NCBI RefSeq assembly: GCF_008831285.2 | Contig: NC_045140.1 | Coordinates: forward strand, 8,056,505 to 8,120,504 | DNA: 64,000 nucleotides | DNA from: Nymphaea colorata | Lineage: Eukaryota; Streptophyta; Magnoliopsida; Nymphaeales; Nymphaeaceae | Direction of reading: 5' to 3' | Shown: positions 36,239 to 47,898 of the stretch, one piece after another | Layout: each line of letters opens with the position of its first letter | Numbering within the stretch: the first letter of the stretch is position 1 | Notes under the pieces: model-generated | Told to the model about the DNA's origin: nothing | What the model saw: the letters and a program-made list of their open reading frames with translations, nothing else | The model's database searches: none | Position numbers and translations under genes: made by a program

Positions 36239-36508
36239 GAAGATCATATTGGTGCACATGGAATAGATGAAATTGTTCCAATAGATGCGTGTATGCATAA
36301 ATAGGTTGATGACGAGTTCTATGAATGTGAAGATTATCATGATGTGCACGAAGCATGAGAAAGTGTTGCAATGGATGTGCACATGCATGAATAGGGCAGT
36401 AATGAGTCTGATGCACATGAGGATCATAATCATGTGCATGGAGTAGAGGAAATTGTTCTAATAAATGTTCATATGCACAAACAAGGCAATAGTTCCCAAT
36501 GTGAACAA
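36239..36508 (+). repeat. 90-bp minisatellite, three units, coding-like
   Basis: Units start at 36239, 36329 and 36419, each GA(A/G)GAT.AT..., with a period of exactly 90 (30 codons). The plus-strand translation repeats an acidic, His-rich pattern: ED-H-x-x-V/A-H-G, then EEIV, then VHMHK. Interruptions are TAG or TGA at positions where unit 3 has Gln or another sense codon. This suggests a decayed repeat-containing protein, possibly from a transposon. The antisense frame 36168-36593 is a shadow. Confidence 0.6.
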
Positions 36509-37492
36509 ACACTTGGCTCCTCTTATTTACCTGCAAATTGAGGTTAGACCTAAAGCACCGCTTCAGCACATGACGTTGGGGGGAATTGAACACCCAACAT
36601 TAGCTAAGCTATTGAACTATTTCAAACAAAGAAGACAGAAACGTAGATCGCTATACTCACTAGGTTAACAACTATTTTCTGGGTACATGATGGTGCATCT
36701 AAATCACACACCTTTTATTCCATTTACGATGGCAAGTTATGATATTTTTGTTACAAAAGAAAAAAAAAAATTAACCTTTGTGGTCCTGCTCCATCGGCCA
36801 ATTTATCCTCAAGATGCCGACACTAATTGACAAACCTATATAAAATCTTCCAAGACAAATTGGTTGATGAGACAATACACTCCAAGTTATCACCACGTAT
36901 GTCAAGAAGGATTTGAAAACAATTTCAAAAACCTTTAAAGGCTTAAGTGCTATAATGTCAATTGACGTAGTTTGTCCTTATTGGTACAAATAAAAGCCAA
37001 CTATAGATTAGCTTGAGATCTACTACACTACATACTCGTATCAGTTGGAGTCAGTTGGTTATAATTAACTTCATAATCAAAGCTAAACACTCAAATTTGG
37101 GGCCAAGCACACAAGTATGCTTGTAACTCAAAAGGGACAGTTTTATGAACCCCAAGTGCGTGAGAAAAGACAAGAAGTCATATTAAAGACACGCTTTGCC
37201 AAGTCCTTCCCGCGTCCATTAGCACTCCTATCCAGAGAAAATAAAAGAGAAAAAAGGTGTTGCAGAAGCAGTGACAAAATCAGATTCTTCTATCCCCATA
37301 GGATTCAAAGTTGATCCTGCTAAAGAAATTTATCCGGCAAACGAGCTACTCGTGCATTCACGTAAACAAGAGTGCCTGTTGATTCAATAGGTGCAAATTT
37401 TGTAACAAGAAATACAAGCAAGCTTCTATTGCATATGGGGTTACAAAGCTACAGCAACACTAGTTAATTTCATTTCATTGGAAACTTGGTCT
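36509..37492. other. No gene seen
   Basis: Intergenic DNA downstream of the minus-strand gene at 37770-42042. Short open frames only. Confidence 0.4.
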
Positions 37493-37498
37493 TTTATT
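37493..37498 (-). terminator. Candidate polyadenylation signal
   Basis: AATAAA on the minus strand, about 275 bases after the stop codon of the gene at 37770. Plant signals are loose, so this is only a candidate. Confidence 0.3.
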
Positions 37499-37769
37499 GT
37501 TCAAAAGCAGTGTTATAACACGTGCAAAGACAATTTGTACTGATCCAGGCAGTAATATCCACGACAGTAAAGTATGGCGAAGCTTCCTTTCATGAATGTT
37601 AAAAACTCAAAACTCCTAGAGGAAACAAGCCTGTCCCTTTTTCTTTTTCTTTTTTTGAAAAAAAAAAAAACTCAATCCTACCTCCCTTTTCTGCTGTAGC
37701 CACGATCACCATGCCATGGTTAGAAGAAATGAAGCACTGAAGAGCTAATGACAACAGCCAATAATGCAT

Positions 37770-39148
37770 CTAACGTCGTTTCTTCTTCTTACTTTTTTTA
37801 ACCTTCCGTTTCTCAGAACGATTGGATTCTTTTGCAGCTTTCTTTCTCAGTTTAGACAGATCCATATCATCTTTATCCTGGGGCACATTCAGCCAGGAAG
37901 GCTTATCAGGTCCAAATATGTGGCGTTCCCACTCCTTGTTTAGCCTTGAATCTGGAGATACTGATTTCTCATTAGATCGTACAGATGGAAGATAGGGGCC
38001 AGGTTCGTCCATTCTTGAACCCACTGAACCTCTTCCCCGCTTGGCCCTGTCACTCGCAAGTTTTTTCAGTTAGAAGAAGTACAATCATAAAATAATTAGT
38101 AAGTAGATGTTTGCTGCTGAATAATAATAACCTTGATCTCAAGAAGTCCTCCAACTCCTCTTCTTTCAGAGCACCATCATGCTCTGGTGAAAAGCCACTG
38201 CTACAAACCAGTGAATTTGAAATGCAGGGACTATCGCTATTGTTGTCAAGCCTCTTCCTGTCAGTCCTTGATGAAGTGCTGCAACAATCAGCAGAGTGAC
38301 ATTTCTGGTGACCGTGGTCAGGGGATCTGTGGTGGCCGCTTTTACCATCTGAACTTTTTAACTGGCCATTTAATTCCAATTCTTTCTCCCTGATCCTCCA
38401 CATTTCATTCACTTCAGTAACACGGTTTGCTACCAAACAATAAAATCCATTTGAACATAAATACAGGGTTGCAAAAACAAAAAACTAATTCAACACATTC
38501 CAACTCCCAAGAGGTCCTATAATAAGAAAAGGTTCATTTTTCAGAAACCTGTACCAACTAGTAACTAAAGAATTCTGAATTATCAAAATAATTTGCTTCA
38601 CAAATTTCCTGCTTTGCCCACGAGACAGAACTGAAACATGAGAAAGGAAAAGAACATGGATTACAAACTATGTCACATGGGTACTCCTCTTAAGGAGTAC
38701 CCGTACGGTACGGGTACGGCCCTGGTACAGTCAACGCATTACCGGGTACGGTCAACGTACCCGAGATCATTTTTGTTCATTTCAGACTCAGTCAACTTTG
38801 ACCAAGTCCAAAGTTGTCCAGTTTTTTAGTTGAAAATTAAAAATCCCCCTCTTTTCTTGTTTCCTTTTTCACTCTAAACCTTTCTTGTACATAGCTCCTC
38901 ACAACTTTTCATTTAAAATCTTCCATACAATGTTTCGAAAATCCATTCCTTCTCTATAACTTGACTCTTCGATAATAGTGTGAGCCATCACCATAGCGAT
39001 GTCAATATATCTTAAAAGCATGACCTGTTGCTCCTTCTAATCTTGATGATGTGACAGAGAATCAAGAAAGCTGATATATTTGTATGTTAATTACTTCCAT
39101 AATGTGTTTTGGATCATGATTTGAGAATATGTTAATTCATTTTGAAAT

Positions 39149-39232
<84 letters not shown>

Positions 39233-40259
39233 GCGTGTGTGTACGGCCATACCCCCGCACCCAAATTTTTTTGAAAATTGTTCGTACCCGCACCCGTACC
39301 CATACCTATGTGACATAGGTGATCAAAATAACTTGCTTCATCTGTTTCCTACTTCACTGATGAGACATAATTGAACCATCAGAAAGAGAGAAAGAACATG
39401 AATGCAGCAAGAAAAAAGGTAAAACTTAACACTTCCTCCACGTTTATAAGCCCAAAATATGGCTCCAAATACTCCATGCTTTTCTAGCCAAAAGTAACTA
39501 CAACGGAAAATGACCTGCTAGCTCATGAACCTCGTGTCATGAAATGGAGAGATGAAGCACTGGCAGTTCTCCCATTCCTCAGTTCCCTAGATTAAAAATG
39601 GGTAGAGAGGAAACCAGGATTACCAGAACTCTCATTTTCAGTTACTGTTATCAACTTCAACTCCATCAAACATCTTGAAAAGAATTTGCCTGTTCACTAA
39701 TGTTATGCATTTTCTATGATATCAGATCTCAGTCAAAAGACCTTGGTGAAAATTAGTATCACACTTAATTTCCCAATACCCAAATTTTAGTGAATGAAGA
39801 AGTGACAGAACTGGTCAACTCTTAATCCTTCTTTGTGCATGAGAATGAACACCCAGAACCTTTCAACTGACTCTAGCAAAACCTACAGGCAGATGGCACA
39901 AGCGAGCAGCATGAGTTTACAAGGCACATCAAGGTTGTTCAACTCATCCGTGAGCTTAGCCATGTCAATTTACCAAGCTTTGACTAATTTTGTGGGGAGA
40001 ACCACTAGTTTATTACTTTACAACGAAGTCATTGCTAAATCACATATTTGATTTTGGTTATGTTAATCTTGCTTGCTCTATCATGGAAATTAATTGACGT
40101 TCAGTAAACAAAATTATGCAACAAGTTTTTTCATGAGTTAACACACTGTCACAGTAATGATGCACAGTAATCTGGGTTTATATTCTAAAACTATGTCACA
40201 TGGGTGTGGAATGCAGCAAGTTTCAAAAAAAAAAAAGATTGTGTGCTAGTGCAGCGAGA

Positions 40260-40336
<77 letters not shown>

Positions 40337-42042
40337 TAATATTATTTGTCTATATTTTTAAACTTTATTTTTATCAAGGTTACCTTAATCTCATACAAAA
40401 TTCAAAATTTTATTAAATAAAATAAGGGGGGAGAGAGAGAAGAGGGCAAAAAACAAGAGGGAAAGATAGGAGAAGGAAAAAAAATGAAAAACTTATCATA
40501 TTTTGTCGTGTGCCAAGTCGGGTGCCATGTCGAGCCGCACCCTCACCCCCACCGATGTGGGCTGCCACCATAGTTGGTGCACTTATGTCACATAGGTACG
40601 GGTATGGGTGCTGGTAGTTGGTCAACCTATGTCACATAGTTGGTGCACCCATGTGACTTAGGTCTAAAATACACAGACCATCCAAGTGGGCTTATCATCA
40701 ACAAAAAATTTTAAAATGGAGGCCTGCCAGGACCAGGTAAATTTGTGATGTCGAGCAGTGTCGTAACTGTCGTTAATTGTGCATGCTTCGAGGCGTGAAG
40801 CGTGCACATCAGACCACCTTACTAATGAAAACGCATCAAAGCATCTGTATGAAGCATAAATTAACCTGATGCATGCAATGTGTCTGAAGCACACGCTTCA
40901 GGTACCTTGCGGTCAGCTTTCAAAATGCTTATAAAATATGAGTTTTAAGGTCAGGTTTTTTTAAGGCAATGTTTTTCTAAGCCCTCTCGCTGGTCACTGG
41001 TAAGGTTTTTTTTTCCTTTTTGTCCTTCCTTTGTGAAAAATGGAGTGTGGATATGGTTTGTTTGCATGCCTATGAAACCAATATACAAATGTTGTTGATA
41101 ATTCTGGATGGCTTTGATTCTTTTATTCATTTCTCTAGCTATGCACTATAGTAGGCATTAAGTTTCTTAATTTTCTTCTAATTTTTTTGTTCCAAACCAT
41201 TCATTGGAAGTTTTTTTGATACTTCATTTCTGTTCAACAGATTCAAGCCAACTTTTATAGCAGTGCTTCAAAGTGATTTTGATTGGCAGGTCCTAAATGT
41301 GATTTTGATGGACCAAGCTGCAATTTAGTTTCTCCTTTTTTCTGGAGCTAAGAAGTTCTTGCTGATGGTTATAAGTTTTGAGCAGCCAAAAATGTTCAAG
41401 TTGTCATTTTCCAATATCATTTTCTAATTGATAATATGAGCAAATAAGTTTCCTCACATTGTCCTTTACACATTGTTATTATTTTAATAGTTGTTCTTAA
41501 TTTTAACCTTATTTATGGATATTATATATTTAGTGATTTTGGTCCTTAAGCTTACGCTTCGCTTCATCTTGGAGCACTGCGCCTCACCTCACAGGCATAA
41601 TGCTTCACTTCGCTTCAACGCATTTAACAACATTGAAATCAAGTGTTTAAATTGAAACCAACAAGAGAAAGCAATTATAAATTTTAGAGTGAGCATTGAA
41701 AAAATTTTGAGGCATTAAGATTCAACCGTTACCATTCAACTTTGTAAACATTCAATAACGTGCTAAGGTTTTCTCAAGCTGTACCTGATATGATCCCAAT
41801 CCACCCATTATGCAAAAAAGAAAAAGGTGATGCGACCATATAAAGGGATTTTCACATTCACCTTGTTGCACTCCAAGAACAGTTGCAGAGAGAAAGCGAG
41901 AATTTGGTCTACTCCTTTGCTGAGGCCGTTGCAAGTAAATGTGCACTCCTTCCTTGTCAGCCTGCTGACGCAATGTTGTTGCCTCTTGTATCAGCATTGA
42001 TGCAAGGTGCTTCTCCATCTCTGGGTCCATTGAACTGGGCAT
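37770..42042 (-). CDS. Conserved plant nuclear, Lys-rich protein of unknown function (3 coding exons)
   Basis: Three minus-strand exons: 42042-41862, 38429-38132 and 38046-37770. Introns have GT-AG ends (donors CAACAAG/GTGAAT and GATCAAG/GTTATT; acceptors TTGGTAG/CAAACC and GTGACAG/GGCCAA). Phases 1 and 2 match exactly, giving 251 residues. The N-terminal half holds SSMDPEMEKHLASMLIQEAT, a RPNSRFLSATVLGVQQANR stretch and NEMWRIREKELEL. The middle is Ser/His-rich and ends EEELEDFLRSRAKRGRGSVG. Next comes SRMDEPGPYLP, and the C-terminus is strongly basic (KKSKKKKRR), like a nuclear localisation signal. I recall this layout from uncharacterised plant proteins but know no proven function. The ATG at 42042 is the first in frame within the exon. 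A 5' exon may exist far upstream at 53165-53251. The 3.4-kb first intron contains two transposon insertions. Confidence 0.85.
38668..39318. mobile_element. Small hAT-like element, CTATGTCACAT family, copy A
   Basis: Left end CTATGTCACATGGGTAC. The right end on the minus strand is CTATGTCACATAGGTATGGG. The left subterminal part has a palindrome at 38697-38717 (GTACCCGTAC / GTACGGGTAC). The right part repeats CCCGCACCCGTACCC. A (CA)n(TA)n tract lies at 39152-39228. It lies within the second coding intron of 37770-42042. No exact target duplication remains. Confidence 0.65.
39152..39228. repeat. (CA)n(TA)n microsatellite
   Basis: About 20 CA units run directly into about 19 TA units, next to the CCCCGCACCC right end of the element at 38668-39318. 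Confidence 0.95.
40191..40661. mobile_element. Small hAT-like element, CTATGTCACAT family, copy B
   Basis: Left end CTATGTCACATGGGTGTGG; minus-strand right end CTAAGTCACATGGGTGCACC. Flanks TTCTAAAA (40183-40190) and GTCTAAAA (40662-40669) match at seven of eight bases, as expected for an 8-bp hAT target duplication. A (CA)n(TA)n tract at 40261-40334 lies inside. 471 bases, non-coding, in an intron. Confidence 0.75.
40756..41635. mobile_element. hAT-like element, CAGTGTCGT / CAATGTTGT ends, 880 bp
   Basis: The left end CAGTGTCGTAACTGTCG and the minus-strand right end CAATGTTGTTAAATGCG are inverted partners. Both are followed by GCTTCGAGGCG- or GAAGCGAAG-type subterminal repeats. A fragment of the same end lies at about 59129. 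Flanks ATGTCGAG and AAATCAAG match only partly. Non-coding. Confidence 0.6.
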
Positions 42043-42199
42043 GCCTAATTTATTCACATGACGCTTGGAGGCAGAACTTGACTATGTTTGGCATGTAAAA
42101 GATAATGCAATAACAAGTCAGGAGATGAGCCAAAAAAACTAGTCATATAAGAACAGGGACGCAAACAGATCCTAAGACAGCAAACGGGGATGTACAAGT

Positions 42200-42754
42200 C
42201 TCTCTCTCTCTTTCTCTCTCTCTTGCAGCAAGAGACATTTGTGGTGTTACAAGGGGGCAAACAAAATCATTAATGATTTGACCAAAATATACCCAAAAGT
42301 AAGCCCAAATATGAAGATGGATTTCTGCAATCTGATTGGAAAATATCATGACATATTCCATTCTTGAGGACAGTGCATAAGCATTAAATATTAAAATCAT
42401 TTGAATGAAAGTACAGGTGTACAACATAAGTTTTGGAGTTTAAGATTTTCAAGTTTATGGTTTAGATTCTAGCATCTATCATTTAGGCATCCCAGGTTGG
42501 TTCAAGGCCTCAAGTTTTTGAGCGGGGCATAAACTGGGGATTTTAAGATGCAGCACCAGGGTGGCCCTGACGACCTTGGCCTCCAAGATCAACTTCATCT
42601 TGTCCATAGGACTAGGAGCATTTGTGACACTAGTTCTGCTGGAATTTTCTTTTGATGGCATGGACTCCTATAACAATTTTGAGGCTTCTGCGATCTGAGA
42701 TGGTGGCCTAACCTTGAAGAATTCAGGAACTGAATGCAGACTTGGAATGCAAGT
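42200..42754. other. Intronic or intergenic DNA, no gene seen
   Basis: Contains a short (CT)n tract near 42200-42222. Otherwise it is unremarkable AT-rich sequence upstream of the first coding exon of the minus-strand gene. Confidence 0.4.
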
Positions 42755-43180
42755 TAAGGAAAAAGTATAAGAGAGAAAGAGAGAGGGAGGGAGGGAGAAA
42801 TTCTTATTCAGCTAGGCTTCTTACAATTTCCCACCACTTAATATATGTGGTTCACTCAACACCATTGACCTGTTGACAACCTACAGTTCCCAAAGCCAAA
42901 CTAAACCCAGCGATCGTATCCCACCAGTACTTTCATTCAACCATATATAGAGAACCCACATTGGTAAGGAAAAAATTAAAGAGAGAAAGAGAGAGAGAGA
43001 GGGAGGCAGAAATTGTTATTCAGCTAGGCTTCTTACAATTTCCTACCATTTAATATATGTGGTTCACTCAACACCATTGGCCTGTTCACAAACTACAGTT
43101 CCCAAAGCCAAATTAAACCCTGCTTAAGATCGTATTACACCAGTACTTGCATTCAACCATATATAGAGAACCCACATTGG
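42755..43180. repeat. Tandem duplication of a ~210-bp unit
   Basis: Unit 1 is 42755-42964 and unit 2 is 42965-43180. Each begins TAAGGAAAAA, then a GA-rich run, TTCAGCTAGGCTTCTTACAA, TATGTGGTTCACTCAACACC, and ends TATAGAGAACCCACATTGG. The two differ by a small number of substitutions and small insertions or deletions, so this is a fairly recent direct duplication. Confidence 0.9.
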
Positions 43181-43539
43181 GCACCACATCTCAAACCATA
43201 AGGTAGAATTTCATAAAGGTGTAAACAATAATTATACAAAAAATAGTTCATAATTGTACGTGAAAGAGGAGGTGAAGAATTGCATCTTCGTGTTCCAATG
43301 TATGCATTCCATTGAAATGTATTCATGCACTTGATTTTCTTTTGTGCTTAGTTTGTAATTCTAAAAAAGAGGAAGGATTAGTTGCACGTGTAATTGCAGA
43401 AGGCCATTTAATTGCATTTAAAAATAAAAGGTTTATGACTTATTGTTGTTAACATGATTACATCTTTAGGTCGGTGCTTTTGAACCCATAACGTTTTTTC
43501 AATTTTTTGAATTAATTATATATAATAATATATAATAGT

Positions 43540-43655
43540 CGCCGTACCCATACCAAGATTTACGAAAACACCGTACCAGTACCTGTACCCCGGTACCCGT
43601 ACCCGCACCCGTACCCGTACCCGACCCGTACCCATACCATTGTGACATAGGTTTT
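43540..43655. mobile_element. CCCGTACCC-rich end fragment of CTATGTCACAT family
   Basis: Repeats of CCCGTACCC and CCCGCACCC lead to CCATACCATTGTGACATAGG, the same right end as copies at 38668-39318 and 44654-45131. The left part is missing or unrecognisable. Confidence 0.6.
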
Positions 43656-44092
43656 ATCCAATGTCTATGTGCTAGGCATGACATGCCTAGGTGACGGGTA
43701 GTCTATGCATTGTGAGCTTTTAAAAAAAAAAACTGTCCAAAATATTTAGTTATGAGTTAAAAGTGTAACCATTAAGTTCTGAAAAAAAAAATCATGGGCA
43801 ACATATGTAAAACCTAATATAACATTTATGACAAAATAAATGGTATGCTGCTACCCACCTACGTGCCGGAGAAGAAGAAGAAGAAGAAGAAAACATGCAG
43901 TATACCAAGATACATAATCAAACATTTCCCTCCTTTTCTTTATTTTTCCTCCTCTTCTCCTCCTCCAATCTTTTTTCTTTTTGTTTTTGGGTTTTTCAAA
44001 GTGACCTTCTTCAATTACATCTTTCCTTCTTTTCCTACAATTTATCCTTCTTTTTCTTATCTTTTCTTTTTGCTCTTTTCCTTTTTCCCAAC

Positions 44093-44600
44093 TTATAAGG
44101 TTCTATTCGTTTCTACTATATGTCCATCTTTTCTTTCAGCTAACCTGTTTTGTTGAGGGGTTCTAGGATAAGACATTTGGTAAACTATTTCATTTTGATC
44201 AAGATACTCCTTAAATTCATTTGAAAGATATTCTCCATTGGAATCTAGCCTAAAGATTTTAATGTTAGCATCAAATTGGCCATTGTGAAAGGCTTTCAAC
44301 ATGGTAAATACCTCATACTTATGTTTGAGCAAATAAATCCACTGCAGTGTGTGTAATCATCATCAAATAGAACATAATACAAAAATTCTCCTTTTGAAAT
44401 TTGAAGTGATAGTGCGAGACACCAAACATCAAAATAGATAACCTCAAAAGAATTGGAAGTAAAGAAAGTTCTTTCCTTAAAAGGTGGACTTTTCATTTAT
44501 CCTAGAATACAATCTTCACATTCAAAATCTTTTTCAAATATTTCCTTCTAGTATGTGTTCAACTCAACAATTTTGATACACTAGGATCCCCAATCTCTTA
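44093..44600 (-). pseudogene. Ty1/copia integrase fragment
   Basis: Minus-strand translation gives the GAG-pre-integrase end (RLG.P.V.KLL, near 44590), then SPPFKERTFF, YYVLFDDDYTH and KIFRLDSNGEYLSNEFKEYL, then YPRTPQQNRLAERKDGHIVE. These are the standard copia integrase landmarks. The frame is broken near 44330-44500 and elsewhere. It has no LTRs, protease, RT or RNase H. It ends 50 bases before the small element at 44654. Confidence 0.85.
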
Positions 44601-44653
44601 CCACAAAATTACAAAAATATCCTTGCGGTTACAAAGATAATTCATGTAACAAA

Positions 44654-44994
44654 CTAAGTCACATGGGTAATTCAATAAGGTCCATGTACCCATTTCGCCG
44701 TACTCGTACCCAAAATGGGTACTTTGACACTTGAGTACCTATAGATCCAAACTGTTTAATTTTACTTTGATTTAATTTTTTCCACCTTACTTTTTCTTCT
44801 ATTCTTTGGATGTGAAATTTCGAATGATGTTGATATTTGACTAGGGGGCTGCTTGGATGTCCATATGTTTAAAGTTTTTCATAGGTTTCTTAAACACACT
44901 GCTGCAAGAGCCGTTGATATATATTTTCTATGTTATTTATTTGTTTATGTTGATGTATATTCTTTATTTTGATACATATTTTCTAAATATTTCT

Positions 44995-45046
<52 letters not shown>

Positions 45047-45131
45047 GGCCGTACCCCCGCACGCAAGTTTTTTAAAAATGGTTAGTATCCGTACCTGTAC
45101 CGACACCCGTACCCATACCTATGGGACATAA
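44654..45131. mobile_element. Small hAT-like element, CTATGTCACAT family, copy C with perfect target duplication
   Basis: 478 bases flanked by identical 8-bp repeats GTAACAAA at 44646-44653 and 45132-45139. Left end CTAAGTCACATGGGTAA; minus-strand right end TTATGTCCCATAGGTATGGG. A (TA)n tract lies at 44999-45044, then the ACGGCCGTACCCCCGCAC segment typical of the family. Non-coding. It is the clearest copy for defining the family. Confidence 0.88.
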
Positions 45132-45266
45132 GTAACAAATATCTCCTTTCCTAGAGCCTTTTGCAGTCAACTTCTCGAACCGGCAATCCTGCACTCAACA
45201 TTTATTTGATAAAAAAGCTGTTAAAAGTTAAAATAGTTGTATTGTACATATTGAGCATATTTTAAT

Positions 45267-45267
<1 letters not shown>

Positions 45268-45305
<38 letters not shown>

Positions 45306-45501
45306 ACATACATTAAGTATGCTTGTTATATAGGTTTTGCTGTAAATATTTTTTATATTTCTTTCTGTAAATTTTCATTTTTTATTTCATGTTTTTTTTT
45401 TTGTTTTGGTCAACTTTGGTCTTGCCAAGGTCAGTTGGGGGACTCAAACGGCTCTGAATAGAGCTATTGGATGACTTCCAACAGCTAGCTCTTTGGGCCT
45501 C

Positions 45502-45557
<56 letters not shown>
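45268..45557. repeat. Two (TA)n(TG)n microsatellites
   Basis: TA then TG tracts at 45268-45304 and 45502-45557. The order is the reverse complement of the (CA)n(TA)n tracts elsewhere, which suggests an opposite-facing element fragment between or around them. Confidence 0.9.
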
Positions 45558-45560
<3 letters not shown>

Positions 45561-46676
45561 ATTAATTCCCTCTTGCAAGTTTTTTTTATCTTTCTTCCCT
45601 ATAACTTCTTGAGTGAAAATAGTAATTGAATTTTCCAAATTTGAGCTGTCTGATCTAGACCTTGTGTTCTTATTTAACCCCCTTTGCGGGCCATCGGGTC
45701 CTGTGAGACGTTGACTGACCACCACTGGCATCCTCCTTCCTCCATTGCTAGCTCCCTCACTTCCTGAGCAGCAGGAAAACCCTTTTTCTCCATTCGCGAC
45801 AGGGGTGCTCCCTCATTCATGCATGAGCATCTGCCAGAAGGATGTCCTACGCTGGCTGTCTTGATCTGTCAAAGGTAGTTCCAACTTGCGAAACCCCCAC
45901 AGCAGCGGTCTGCATTCTCTCCCTCTTCCCTCTTCCCCCTTTTCTTTTTTCTTTCCTTTTCTTCAATAAAAGGATGCCATCTGATGGTGGTAAATCGGAT
46001 AGCTGAGGAACGTCATACCAGGGATGGAATCACGTTTCGCATCTATATGTACACGCATACGCGCTCGCACACACACTCACACATTGTGCCCATGCACCTA
46101 AGTTTTTTGAAAAAGTTGTGTCGGTGCCTTACCTGCATGCATGTGACATAGGTTGGAACTAATTTCAAATCGATGGACTATAAATAAATAAAGTAATAAA
46201 CACAAATATTCATAGGAAATAAGTAAAAAACATATATATCTATAATATGAACACAGATATACATTTATATGTATAGTCAGGAATTAGTTGGCTGAGTAAC
46301 CACTAGGTTGACTAATTAACTAGTATGACCAATGCTGTTTTGAGGCACAGGTCGGTAGATAACTGATTCAACCAACTAGTTGGACTAGTCAACCAACTAG
46401 TCAAGATCTTGACAACTAAGGATGTGACCCTTTTAATGTCTTATGTCCTCAATTTCCTTACCTCAAAGTCATGTAGTCAGAAGCTTGTTTCTACTTTCTA
46501 CCGAGGCAACTATGCAGATCATGTGTGTGGTATTCCTTCCTGTCTGAAAATCGAAGGCACATGTACTGGGCACAACAATTTCAGTCAGCTTGCTTTCAGT
46601 CTTCATAAGTAAAAGGTTTAAGAGAAAAGGATAACACAGTTGATCAAATTGAACGAATGCTAATATCTTTGAAAAG

Positions 46677-47890
46677 CTTTGTCACATAGTTGCGGGGTGC
46701 GGGTGCCGGAGTGGCACATTCCAAAAACAATTAGGTGCAGCGAATGTAAGTTATTATTATTATTATTATTATTACTATAATACACACACACGCACACACA
46801 TAACAAAATTGTCTATAAAGTATGTACAAAAAAGTTTACAAATTTACACTATCTACATTCGGTGCTAAGTAAAATACTAAAATCTAAATCAGTAAATGGT
46901 AAATGAGTAAATGTTTACAATACACTTCAAACATTTGGTGCTAACAGTCATTGCAGCAAAGCAGATCAAATTATGGACACTATGAAAAACAGCAAAACCC
47001 AGCAGAAATTAGTCATATATACATGCTAAGCAAGTAAACATTAGACAACAGTATAATCATCATTGCAGCCAAAACAAAAAACTGATCTAGGTGAAAAACA
47101 TTAACACTTTAACAATCAAACTCAAGCATGTATATTGTATAGTGTATACCAAGAAAACAACGATCAAACAATTCCACATTTCAGAAAATAATCATTAAAT
47201 CCTGAACATCACAAAAAAGAACTGAAAAACAGTCAAACACACTGTGAATATGAGCGAATGCCAAACGGAGTTGGGTGCATTTTAAATTGAATGTAAGTGT
47301 TGGGTGCATGAAAATAGAAATGTAATTTATTTTTAAAACATTAAATTGAATAAAATAATGGTCCTTTAGAATATAGACAGTCTGGTTGTCCTTTTTAAAG
47401 GACAGGCATTGTAAGGGCAGTTAATTTTTAATATTATAAATTGAATAAAATAAAGTTTTTATTTTTTAGTGTAAGCAGTCTGGTCAAAGGACAGCAAACT
47501 GGTTATTCCTTTGCTGCCTTCCTTTTTAAAGAGAAAAGCTGGAAGCTTCAAAAGAAAGAAAGAGAGAGGAAATAAAATAAAGTTTTTATTTTAAATATGC
47601 ATAGTCTAGTCGTCCTTTTAAAGGACAGCAGACTGGGTGTGCTTTAAAAAGGACGACTGCTGCACCTTTGACTGTCTGCCTTTTTAAAAAGAGAAGGGCA
47701 AAGCTGAAAGTTTGAAAAAAAACGAAAGAGAGGAGGGAAATGAAAAAGGGAGGGGAAAAGGAAAAAAAAGGTAGAGAAGAAATTGAAAAAAAAGGAAAAA
47801 ATCAGGTGCGGCTTGGGTGTTTGTCGGAGCCTGCACCCGTGTCGTGTCAACATGGGTGCTTGGTGCATTTTAGATCACCATGTGACTTAG
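46677..47890. mobile_element. hAT-like element, CTATGTCACAT family, copy D, 1.2 kb
   Basis: Left end CTTTGTCACATAG; minus-strand right end CTAAGTCACATGGTG. Flanks TTGAAAAG (46669-46676) and TTTAAAAG (47891-47898) match at seven of eight. The interior has several inverted GTCCTTTTAAAGGAC-type motifs between about 47390 and 47690. No transposase is encoded. It is longer than the other copies. Confidence 0.75.
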
Positions 47891-47898
47891 TTTAAAAG

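Noticed and set aside
36168-36593. 141-residue minus-strand frame rich in His and Tyr
   Set aside because: It is the antisense reading of the 90-bp repeat; the plus-strand reading keeps the repeated acidic/His pattern better and explains the stops.
38111-38393. Plus-strand frames of 62 and 86 residues
   Set aside because: They are antisense to the second coding exon of the minus-strand gene at 37770-42042.
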